Positions 26,528 to 33,956 of a DNA stretch of 37,743 nt are shown piece by piece (the first letter of the stretch is position 1; every line of letters starts with the position of its first letter). The notes under the pieces were generated by a model. The model saw only the letters and a program-made list of their open reading frames with translations, made no database searches and had not been told where the DNA came from. A program made the translations under genes and the position numbers. Origin of the DNA: an uncultured Treponema sp. (GTDB lineage Bacteria > Spirochaetota > Spirochaetia > Treponematales > Treponemataceae); contig CAMEET010000008.1 of the NCBI GenBank assembly GCA_945915085.1, forward strand, positions 1 through 37,743, written 5' to 3'.

Positions 26528-29500
26528 TTAACTTCTTGCTTCAATCTTATTTTTTAGGTCCTGAATTTTTTGCAAAGAAGCATTTCCTTTTTTCTGTAAA
26601 ATTTTTTCCAGAATTATATTTGCACCAATTACATTATTTGCCTGAAGTCTTTGAACGGCAAGCTGATAAAGTCTTTCATCTTCCGTAGAAAGCACAGTTA
26701 TGACAGTTCCTCCAATTTTTGTTGTAATTTCATCTTTCAATTTTACGGCTTCGTCATTATCCATAACAAGACTTAATGATTCGTCAACTTTTGCAAGTGC
26801 CTGCTTCAATTTTTTTTCATCACCTTTTGCACTGCTATATATTTTTTTTGCTTCTGACAAAAGTTGATTTGCTTTTTTCACACCTGAATTATCGGCTTTT
26901 TTTTGCCTTATCCCAATATCAATTTCTACTTTGTAAATCAGTTCTTTGAGCCCTTTATAGTTCGGCTGAATTTCATAATAATCAAGCAGATTTGCATAAC
27001 CTTCTTTTCTTGTTTTTGGATTTTCGCACATCAGTTTTGCAGCATTAATTTTTTGACTGAATTCATTTTCAAACTTTTTTGGATCCTTCAGCTGATTAAT
27101 GCGCAGAGTTAAAATTGCAGCTTCCTGATTCAGAGGATAAACAAGCTGCAGTTTTTGAACATTTTCAATCGCAATATCCAGTTTTGAAATTCCTTCTTCG
27201 CGTCTACCCTTTTTTATAAGTTCGGAACCTTCTTCAAAATATGCATAAGCGAGATTTAAAAGTTGAGACATTTCTGGATATTGAGGTGCCGAAACTGGAA
27301 TATCACGACCTGTTTTCATGGAAATTGCTGAATTTACAAAGTTTGAAAGCATCACAATTTCTTCGTCAGCGATTTCGTTTGTCACAGCCCATCTGCTTTT
27401 TGCCTGATTTAAATATCTTTGGGCATCTTCAAAACGTCCATTAAAATATGCATCTTTAGCTTTATTTTTCAGTTCACGGACATCTTTTACAACAATTTCA
27501 TTTTCGAGTTTTGCGATTTTCGTTCCAAGTTCATAAAGTTTTGCGTCACATTCTAAACGCAATTCATAATCATCCTGATATTTCAATGATTCATCATATT
27601 TTTTCAATGAATCCTGAAGTTTTTTTCGTGCCGTTTCAAAATTATTTTTTTCAAGTGAATTTTGGGCTTCATTGAACCGCAATTCAGCTTCATTTTTGGC
27701 CAGAATAGATTTATTTCTCTGCTGTTTTGCAGTTCCAAGCAAAGTATTATATTTTTTTTCATATTCGATGAAGTTTTTGTGCTGATTATCCATATAATCC
27801 AGATAAAATCCCTGTGAACCAGAAGTATTATAATCAGAAACGATAAAAGCATTTTCTTTAAGATTTGAATCAACTGCATCACAATAATTTTTTATTTTAT
27901 TCTGTGTGTTTTTAATTTTTGACTGCGCTTCGGCTATCAAAATTTGTGCAAAATCAGGATAACAATATAAAATGCCCAAATCATCTTCAACTTTCTGCTT
28001 TTTGGAATAATCAAAATCTACGATAGTCTGGGAATTTTCTTTCATTAACTTGATTTCTTCATTAGAAAGCTGCACAGGAAAACCTTTCAAATGTTTCTGT
28101 GCCACTTCAAATCTTTTTTCTATATCAAATGAATTTGTTTCAATGCTTGATTTATAAGAGTAAAAAATCTGATTAAACAAATCTAGCTGAATATTTCTTG
28201 CTTCATTAAACGTTTTATCTACCAGAAACGAATAAGTCTGCAAAAGAGAATTCCAAATATCCTTTTTCTGTTTTTTATATTTATTATACCAAGAATAATT
28301 TTGAAGTTCATAATCATCTTTGTTTCCAACAATGCTAGCCGCCTGTGCCGACAATTCAAAAAGATTCTGAATTTTTTTATCATTAGAATTTTCAGTGTCA
28401 TTCAGAATTTTTTCAATCAGTTTTGACTGTTCTTTTTGAATTTCGACCAGTCTGAAATAAAGTTCATTAACAGAAAGCGTTTTTTGAGTTAATACCAAAA
28501 GAGTATCGCCAAGAACATAATAATATTCAAGTGGATTTTCTTTGTGATAATCAGGATGATTTTCCAAAAGATTATAAAAATCCAGAATTTTTTTCTGAAG
28601 AGCGACGAACTGCGTTATCGATTCAAGATTTTCCTGCATTTTTTCTTTATCTTCGTTATTCAGGCTGTCTGTAAAATCAAAATAGTTTTTTTGAAGTTGT
28701 GTAAAAACCATATCGTTCAGATTTTTGACAGTCAAATCCCAGTAATATTCCACGCAGCCCAAAATCCCCGAATGAGGAATAGTATCAACTCCACTGATAA
28801 AACGAATCATAAACGGAATGTAGGAAGCATCGTTTAAATCTGTATCATAATTTTTTTCATAAAGTTCTGCCATTTTATCAATTATCTGTAAAAGATTATT
28901 TCTGATTTCTGCAAGAACTTTTATTGATTCTGTAATATTTTCAATTTCCTTATTTATTTCGTTATATTTTTTTTCAGAAACAAGTTCGTAAATAATTTCT
29001 ATCTGTTCATTTATCAGATTAACAAGAGTTTTATCTTCAAAAATTATAGTTTGATTTTCCAGCTGATTTATCAGATTCTCCATCTGTTCTATGATTTGCG
29101 GATTATTTTCCCATTTTGCATAAAAATCATCTTTGTAAAGCCAAAATCCTTCCTTTATTTTTAAAATAGACAGATTATAAAGTTTTCTTTCTGTAAACGA
29201 GGCTGATTCTTTTTGAATATTTAAAAAAAGCGAACGAAAATAATTGAATTCTGAAGATTTTTTTACATCTTTAATGAAATTCTGGATTTGATTCGATGGA
29301 TTTTTTTCAAACTGTTCAAGCTGTTCTGTTATTTCATATATTTTCTGATTATTTTCTGGTTCATTTTCAATAATCCACAATAGCTGTTCTGCCAATGCGG
29401 AATATTGTTTTCTTACATTCATGATTTTTTTGATGCGAAGTTGTACATTATCAAAATTTTCAGGATGCTTTTTCAAATAACTGTTCAAAAGCTGCAAAGC

Positions 29501-29632
29501 TGTATCATATTCTGTATCTTTTATAAGTCTGTCAATTTCGAATAAAGAAATTTCTTCGGCTTTTTGCGCATAACCATAAAAAGTAAAAAAGAGAAACCAA
29601 ACTGAAATCAACACAAAAAAATTCTTTTTCAT
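26528..29632 (-). CDS. Exported TPR/coiled-coil protein
   Basis: 1034 residues from the ATG at 29632; a TTG at 29635 precedes it. MKKNFFVLISVWFLFFTFYG ending YAQ is a signal peptide, so the protein is periplasmic or outer-membrane associated. TPR-like helical pairs are at about 30-110 (TEYDTALQLLNSYLKKHPEN) and 640-1000 (FNEAQNSLEKNNFETARKKL; YFNGRFEDAQRYLNQAKSRW; KANQLLSEAKKIYSSAKGDE). The Gln/Glu/Asn-rich middle has no known domain. It lies 67-151 bp before the phosphatase gene, same strand: likely one operon, perhaps a periplasmic scaffold for the sensor. Divergent from the UPF0164 gene. Confidence 0.8.
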   Translation of the reverse strand: MKKNFFVLISVWFLFFTFYGYAQKAEEISLFEIDRLIKDTEYDTALQLLNSYLKKHPENFDNVQLRIKKIMNVRKQYSALAEQLLWIIENEPENNQKIYEITEQLEQFEKNPSNQIQNFIKDVKKSSEFNYFRSLFLNIQKESASFTERKLYNLSILKIKEGFWLYKDDFYAKWENNPQIIEQMENLINQLENQTIIFEDKTLVNLINEQIEIIYELVSEKKYNEINKEIENITESIKVLAEIRNNLLQIIDKMAELYEKNYDTDLNDASYIPFMIRFISGVDTIPHSGILGCVEYYWDLTVKNLNDMVFTQLQKNYFDFTDSLNNEDKEKMQENLESITQFVALQKKILDFYNLLENHPDYHKENPLEYYYVLGDTLLVLTQKTLSVNELYFRLVEIQKEQSKLIEKILNDTENSNDKKIQNLFELSAQAASIVGNKDDYELQNYSWYNKYKKQKKDIWNSLLQTYSFLVDKTFNEARNIQLDLFNQIFYSYKSSIETNSFDIEKRFEVAQKHLKGFPVQLSNEEIKLMKENSQTIVDFDYSKKQKVEDDLGILYCYPDFAQILIAEAQSKIKNTQNKIKNYCDAVDSNLKENAFIVSDYNTSGSQGFYLDYMDNQHKNFIEYEKKYNTLLGTAKQQRNKSILAKNEAELRFNEAQNSLEKNNFETARKKLQDSLKKYDESLKYQDDYELRLECDAKLYELGTKIAKLENEIVVKDVRELKNKAKDAYFNGRFEDAQRYLNQAKSRWAVTNEIADEEIVMLSNFVNSAISMKTGRDIPVSAPQYPEMSQLLNLAYAYFEEGSELIKKGRREEGISKLDIAIENVQKLQLVYPLNQEAAILTLRINQLKDPKKFENEFSQKINAAKLMCENPKTRKEGYANLLDYYEIQPNYKGLKELIYKVEIDIGIRQKKADNSGVKKANQLLSEAKKIYSSAKGDEKKLKQALAKVDESLSLVMDNDEAVKLKDEITTKIGGTVITVLSTEDERLYQLAVQRLQANNVIGANIILEKILQKKGNASLQKIQDLKNKIEARS

Positions 29633-29690
29633 CAAAAAATTACTTACTTGGAGTTCAAATTGCCAATAGAACCATAATATTTTTTTATAC

Positions 29691-29719
29691 TTACAATTTT
29701 ACGAAATTTATTATATAAT
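29691..29719 (+). promoter_or_regulatory. Possible promoter of the UPF0164 gene
   Basis: TTACAA (29691-29696), 17-bp spacer, TATAAT (29714-29719). The -10 is perfect and the -35 weak. The transcript would run through the hairpin at 29730-29769. Confidence 0.4.
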
Positions 29720-29721
29720 AT

Positions 29722-29747
29722 TTATCGGTAAAATTACATAGGTTTTC
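29722..29747 (-). promoter_or_regulatory. Weak sigma-28-like site before the TPR/phosphatase operon
   Basis: Minus strand GAAA (29747-29744), 14-bp spacer, ACCGATAA (29729-29722). The -10 matches GCCGATAA in 7 of 8, but the -35 and spacing are off. Tentative. Confidence 0.3.
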
Positions 29748-29769
29748 AAGAATCAGATTATGTAATTTT
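29730..29769 (+). terminator. Terminator-like hairpin in the UPF0164 leader
   Basis: An 11-bp stem AAAATTACATA/TATGTAATTTT (29730-29740 with 29759-29769, 18-nt loop) runs directly into more T. It lies between the putative promoter and the start codon at 29807, so it could attenuate; or it could be a protein-binding palindrome between the divergent genes. Confidence 0.5.
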
Positions 29770-29806
29770 TTTTACATTTTTTGATGATAAAAACACTTAA
29801 ATAATT

Positions 29807-31096
29807 ATGATGATGAAAAATTTTCACAAATCAATTCTGTTTTTCTCTTTATTTTTTATCATGAATGCATCTCTTTTTTGCGAAACAGTGCAGATAAATT
29901 TTGCAGAAATTCAAAAACTTCCTTCATTTTATGATTTTTTGAATTCTACGGAAGATTCATCACCGCAAATTAATTCTTTTTTTTCAGCAGCTAAACCATT
30001 TGGAAACAAAGCACAAGTTTTTGGTTCATCTTATTCGGCTCTCTGCGACGATTTGGGTTATTTTTATTCAAATCCAAGTGCAGCTTCCCTTCAAAAACAA
30101 ACTCAGGCAGGCGGATTTCTAGAATATGATTTTGGCTCCACTCTTTTTGGTGGATTTGGACTTACACGCCGTGCAAAAAAAATACCAGATTTTGGTTATG
30201 GACTTTTTGGCACAATTTTTTCTATGACAAATGAAAAATATTTTGAAGTTGTGACTGGTTTAAACTTATCTTATAATTTTCTTGCCGGCTATGATTTTAA
30301 AGGAATTTGTGCCGGAATCAATATTAAAACAGGATGGCAAAAAGGCTCATTTTCTTCCATAAATAATATTAATCAAATTAATTTTGTTACCTGCGATTCA
30401 AACAGCCTTTTTTCCATATTTTTTGATTTGGGCGTGATGACTCAATTTAATCTGTTTAAGTTTTTTTATTCACGCGAACCAAATGTAAAAATCGGATTAT
30501 CTCTTAAAAATCTTGGAATTGTGATTGACAAATCATTTGGAATTGCGAAAAATAATCCTCTGCCTTCAGAAATTAATCTGTCTTTTTCCTGCAAATTTTT
30601 AAAACCAGTAACTTTATGTGGAGGCACTTCTTATCCATTAAATTTTTCTGATTTTTCTCAAATTTATGTTCCGTCTGTTTCTTTTGGATTTGATTTTTAT
30701 TTAAAAGACACAATTTCACTTTCTCTTGGAACAGAATTCAAAAAAAATAAATCACAGTTTTCTGCAGGAATTGATTTACAGTTTTCTGGAAAAAAAATTG
30801 ATTTAAACTATTCTCTTGATTACATTTCAAACGAAGTTCAAAATCACAGAATCTCACTTTCATTTAAAGTACTTTTGGGCGACAATGACAGAAGTCTGAT
30901 TGATTACATGGTGGATAAATATTATCAGGCAGGATTGGATTACTACGCAAACGGAGAATGGGAAAAAGCTATCAAAGAATGGGATAAAGCACTTAAACTA
31001 AATAAACATTTTGACCCAGCCATTTTGTGCATTGAAAGCGCACAGGAACAAATCAAAATGTTTAAAAACATTTCCGATAGCTTGAATTTCGAATAA
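29807..31096 (+). CDS. UPF0164/FadL-like outer-membrane barrel with C-terminal TPR
   Basis: 429 residues. Signal peptide (MMMKNFHKSILFFSLFFIMN, cleavage near LFC-E). The body has the UPF0164 pattern: SSYSALCDDLGYFYSNPSAA near the N-terminus, then alternating amphipathic strands ending at SFKVLLG. T. pallidum has several members, described as FadL-like transport barrels. Residues about 365-415 (YYQAGLDYYANGEWEKAIKE, then WDKALKLNKHFDPA) form a TPR unit after the barrel. It may bring long-chain fatty acids or other hydrophobic nutrients across the outer membrane; the TPR tail would face the periplasm. Three ATGs in a row; no clear ribosome-binding site. Confidence 0.85.
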   Translation: MMMKNFHKSILFFSLFFIMNASLFCETVQINFAEIQKLPSFYDFLNSTEDSSPQINSFFSAAKPFGNKAQVFGSSYSALCDDLGYFYSNPSAASLQKQTQAGGFLEYDFGSTLFGGFGLTRRAKKIPDFGYGLFGTIFSMTNEKYFEVVTGLNLSYNFLAGYDFKGICAGINIKTGWQKGSFSSINNINQINFVTCDSNSLFSIFFDLGVMTQFNLFKFFYSREPNVKIGLSLKNLGIVIDKSFGIAKNNPLPSEINLSFSCKFLKPVTLCGGTSYPLNFSDFSQIYVPSVSFGFDFYLKDTISLSLGTEFKKNKSQFSAGIDLQFSGKKIDLNYSLDYISNEVQNHRISLSFKVLLGDNDRSLIDYMVDKYYQAGLDYYANGEWEKAIKEWDKALKLNKHFDPAILCIESAQEQIKMFKNISDSLNFE

Positions 31097-31116
31097 AAAA
31101 ATTACATTACAAATAA

Positions 31117-32706
31117 TTATTTCTTTTTTGCAAAAATTTTGTAATTCATCCATGGAAATACAGAATCTTTTGCTTCAATTCGGGTAAGCCATTCTGTACT
31201 TACGGTATTTGAACCAAGCGCATCAAATATGTATGTAAACGCAACAATTGATTCGGTAAACCTTCTTTCAGCATATTCAAGGAAGTCAGAATCATCAATA
31301 TATTGTGCCAATTTTGAACTCAAAGAAAGCAATAATTCCTGCGCTCCAAGATTCAAAAGGCGGTTTTTTAAACCTGAATCACTTGGAAAACGTTCTGCCA
31401 AATCTATCATTCTTTCACATGCTTTATAAATATAACGCATCATCCAACTGTTTTTGCTTGAAAGAAGATTTTCGCCATAGCCTTCACCACAACTAGATGA
31501 AAAATATGGTGTAATTTTTTCGTAAACTGAAGGATTTGCGCAAAGACTTGAGCAACTTGTATTTTCAATATCATATTGGTTCAGAAGAACAATCACATTT
31601 TCAAAAAAATCTGTAAATTCAAACCAGTTTTTATTAAATTTATCTAAATCAAAAGTGCAGACATCAATATAAAAATCAGTATTACTGTCTTCTTCACACA
31701 TTTTATTTAATCTTGCAGAATGTGATTCGAGAAAACTTTTTGCATCTTCAATAACCTGTGCATGGGCAGAATCTCTATCATAAATACAGCCTTCTTTTTG
31801 ACTTACATCACGATTTAAATAAGAATATCCAGTTGAAAAACGAAGTGTTCCTTCCTGCATAACTGGTAAAAGACTTTCAATATCAAGTTCAAAACCGATG
31901 TCGCTGTTTAAGTTCAGATATTTTTTATTGTAAATCAGCCCTTTTTCAGCAAAAAACTCTTTTTCAACATAATAATCATCTGCAAAAAGAACAAAATTTC
32001 CAATTCGGCAAGGTCTGTATGTACCATTTTCTGGTATATTTTCTGCCAAAAGGAAACTTCTAGAATCTACGATAGTATATGAATATCCATACGCTTTTAT
32101 AATTTTTTCAAGTCCTTCAAAATATCCTTTTTCACAAAGCCAGAATCCTTCAGGAATTGTTCCAAAAACTTTTCTGTATGAATATAAACCGGTTTCTATT
32201 TCAGCAGAAATAATTTCGGGTAAATCAACATAATGCGGAAGAAAAATATCTGTTCCGCAAGTTCCAAGAATTTCAATCATTCCCTTTTGCATGTAATATT
32301 TAAAAACTGGAAGGAGGCGTTTCTGGTATTTTTCTGCAAATTGATTTTTTAAAAGTGTGTTTTTTTCAATTTCAGCTTTTATTAATGAAATGATTTTTGG
32401 ATTGTCTTTATTTCTAATCAGTTCTTTTTGACCAAGAATATTTCTGTTATCAAGCCAATTCAGATAATCTTCCTGCAGAGAATCAGATGACAGAAGATTA
32501 CAAAGCACTGGTGGCATTACAATAGAAAAACAAAATTTATTTCCTTCTGTTTCGAATCTTTCAAGCATGTTCAATAATGGAATATAAACATTTGAAATAT
32601 TTTCAAAAAACTTGTTTTTCATAGGGGCATTTATTTTTTCTTCTTCATCTGTATGACGGAAAAATTCCTGGCTAGCCTTTATAATAAAACTGATTTTTTT
32701 CTGCAT
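31117..32706 (-). CDS. GH57-like (branching-enzyme-type) glycan protein
   Basis: 529 residues, cytosolic. It follows the GH57/DUF1957 layout of 1,4-alpha-glucan branching enzymes. The nucleophile motif is GFWLCEKGY with E192, and the acid motif is FDLDKFNKNW, where the catalytic Asp is kept but the family's GHWW is changed to NKNW. The C-terminal helical domain (about 400-529) is present. It likely acts on glycogen-like glucan or is a relative with altered specificity. The DUF4912 gene lies 181 bp upstream, an association I know from other genomes. Copy B of the 167-bp repeat lies between them and supplies GGGAGA. Confidence 0.8.
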   Translation of the reverse strand: MQKKISFIIKASQEFFRHTDEEEKINAPMKNKFFENISNVYIPLLNMLERFETEGNKFCFSIVMPPVLCNLLSSDSLQEDYLNWLDNRNILGQKELIRNKDNPKIISLIKAEIEKNTLLKNQFAEKYQKRLLPVFKYYMQKGMIEILGTCGTDIFLPHYVDLPEIISAEIETGLYSYRKVFGTIPEGFWLCEKGYFEGLEKIIKAYGYSYTIVDSRSFLLAENIPENGTYRPCRIGNFVLFADDYYVEKEFFAEKGLIYNKKYLNLNSDIGFELDIESLLPVMQEGTLRFSTGYSYLNRDVSQKEGCIYDRDSAHAQVIEDAKSFLESHSARLNKMCEEDSNTDFYIDVCTFDLDKFNKNWFEFTDFFENVIVLLNQYDIENTSCSSLCANPSVYEKITPYFSSSCGEGYGENLLSSKNSWMMRYIYKACERMIDLAERFPSDSGLKNRLLNLGAQELLLSLSSKLAQYIDDSDFLEYAERRFTESIVAFTYIFDALGSNTVSTEWLTRIEAKDSVFPWMNYKIFAKKK

Positions 32707-32717
32707 TTTTTAAATAT

Positions 32718-32883
32718 TCTCCCATAAAAAAAGTCAATGAGGAAGTTTCAACTTCCGATTTGACTTTTTTACGCACATTCGCAATGTAATGAGAATGTGC
32801 AGTTAATAATGAAGTTTGCAACGCAAACTTTTGAATAAAAACTCTGCCTGAGATGGCGTCAGAGTTTTTATTACACCTCCCAT
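32718..32883. repeat. 167-bp structured repeat, copy B
   Basis: Near-identical to 21491-21657 in the same orientation relative to the gene on its left. Ends are TCTCCCATA (32718-32726) and CCTCCCAT (32876-32883). It contains a T-rich hairpin (about 32728-32770), CACATTC/GAATGTG, AAGTTTGC-AAC-GCAAACTT, and the 13-bp end stem (32834-32846 with 32860-32872). Its 13-nt loop CCTGAGATGGCGT is the reverse complement of the loop of copy A except for one base. Confidence 0.85.
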
Positions 32884-32887
32884 TTCA

Positions 32888-33547
32888 TTACATAAAAGAG
32901 TGTCTATGATTTTTATATTGTTCCATTAATACATCTTCCATTCCAGATAATTTGAGTTTATTTGAAAAACTATTATCTTTTGCAAAATTCAATTCATTTA
33001 TCCATGATGAAGTTTTTGGAACTTTTATTTCTGAGGATATAGCCATTGTTTCCTGTGAGTTTACTTTGCATGCCAGAAGTTCTATTTTGACAAAATCAAT
33101 TCCTTTAGGAAGCAAAACATACTGTTCCTGACTTTCATCCAACACCTGAACTTCAAAAGAATCGGTAATCATAGAATTTTCAGATTTTTTATAAGTATTT
33201 ACTTTTATGTGAAGTGTTTCTTTTTGATGTTTGATTTTGTTCATATCAAATTCACTGATATTCCAGAATACAAAAAGCCATGCCGGATTTCGAAGAATTG
33301 CAGCAATCTGTGTTTCATTATAATTTGCAGGAAGATTGATTTCTTCATTTTCTTCATCATCATCTGTAATTATCATTTGCAAATCACTGGCATTTGATTC
33401 TTCCTGTGCAAGTTCAAGAAGTTCAGCAATCAAAAAACGACGATCTAAATCTTGAGGTACATCAACCCCATATTCATCTGCAAGTTTTACAAGATCTTTA
33501 AATGCAAGAGTTTCTAAATATGCACAACTTATCTGTTCATTATTCAT
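32888..33547 (-). CDS. DUF4912 protein
   Basis: 219 residues from the ATG at 33547. N-terminal Rho-N/SAP-like helices (LAFKDLVKLADEYGVDVPQD, then LDRRFLIAELLELAQEE) suggest nucleic-acid or protein contact. The DUF4912 domain follows: LPANYNETQIAAILRNPAWL, then FVFWNISEFDMNKIK, and Ig-like strands. The function of DUF4912 is unknown; it recurs next to GH57/DUF1957 genes. The predicted promoter lies so close to the ATG that the mRNA would be leaderless. Upstream reading to 33577 is open but lies in the promoter. Confidence 0.85.
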   Translation of the reverse strand: MNNEQISCAYLETLAFKDLVKLADEYGVDVPQDLDRRFLIAELLELAQEESNASDLQMIITDDDEENEEINLPANYNETQIAAILRNPAWLFVFWNISEFDMNKIKHQKETLHIKVNTYKKSENSMITDSFEVQVLDESQEQYVLLPKGIDFVKIELLACKVNSQETMAISSEIKVPKTSSWINELNFAKDNSFSNKLKLSGMEDVLMEQYKNHRHSFM

Positions 33548-33555
33548 AGTATCAT

Positions 33556-33584
33556 ATAATCTAAAAAAAAAGCACAAGTGTCAA
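33556..33584 (-). promoter_or_regulatory. Sigma-70 promoter of the DUF4912 gene (leaderless)
   Basis: Minus strand TTGACA (33584-33579), 17-bp spacer, GATTAT (33561-33556), then 8 nt to the ATG. Predicted transcription start falls within 1-2 nt of the start codon. Confidence 0.6.
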
Positions 33585-33637
33585 GATGAAAAATTGTCAA
33601 GTAAAAATTTTTCAAACATTTGTTAGAATTTTATGAT

Positions 33638-33792
33638 AAAAAAAAGACTGCAAAAATCACACACTTTTTTGCAGTCTTTATAATTGTTTTGAAAAGTCAC
33701 ACATACTTTCCAAAATTTATGAAGTAAACATAATCGGTAACATTCAGGTGTCTGGATGTCTTCCCACCCGAAAAGTTATTCTTACCAACTTA
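33638..33792 (-). ncRNA. Candidate sigma-28-dependent small RNA
   Basis: A gene-free unit on the minus strand with a promoter (33799-33825) and a perfect 14-bp terminator stem (33643-33656 with 33666-33679) followed by eight T. Predicted RNA about 155 nt with three hairpins: GGTAA...TTACC enclosing GGTG/CACC (33736-33786), an 11-pair stem with ATGTGTG loop (33687-33715), and the terminator with a GTGTGTG loop. Only 8-residue reading frames lie inside. It does not match SRP RNA, 6S RNA, tmRNA or RNase P as I know them. Divergent from the HD-GYP gene. Confidence 0.6.
33643..33679 (-). terminator. Terminator of the candidate small RNA
   Basis: AAAGACTGCAAAAA pairs with TTTTTGCAGTCTTT (9-nt loop); the T tract exists only in the minus direction (33638-33645). 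No protein gene upstream on that strand uses it, which is the main argument for a separate transcript. Confidence 0.85.
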
Positions 33793-33798
33793 TTTTTA

Positions 33799-33825
33799 TT
33801 ATCGGATAATACAGATTTTCCTTTA
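33799..33825 (-). promoter_or_regulatory. Sigma-28-like promoter of the candidate small RNA
   Basis: Minus strand TAAA (33825-33822), 15-bp spacer, TCCGATAA (33806-33799). This matches TAAA-N15-GCCGATAA in all but one base. Confidence 0.7.
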
Positions 33826-33909
33826 GAAAAAAACTTATAATAAACAGTTATTTTTAAGTTTTTATCAAAAACTTTTTGTCTCTTTTTTTAATAATTTTAT
33901 GAATATAAT

Positions 33910-33937
33910 TAAAGTTTAACCCAATATCTACCGATAT
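33910..33937 (+). promoter_or_regulatory. Sigma-28-like promoter of the HD-GYP gene
   Basis: TAAA-GTTT (33910-33917) with a 16-bp spacer from TAAA to ACCGATAT (33930-33937); 6 of 8 in the -10, and the -35 equals the full TAAAGTTT consensus. Spacing is the same as at flaB. The start codon is 19 nt downstream. Confidence 0.6.
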
Positions 33938-33956
33938 TAAAAAATGGGTAATTATT

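Noticed and set aside
33686..33956. c-di-GMP riboswitch in the HD-GYP leader
   Set aside because: No GEMM-I or GEMM-II core sequence is visible on the plus strand; the structure reads better on the minus strand.
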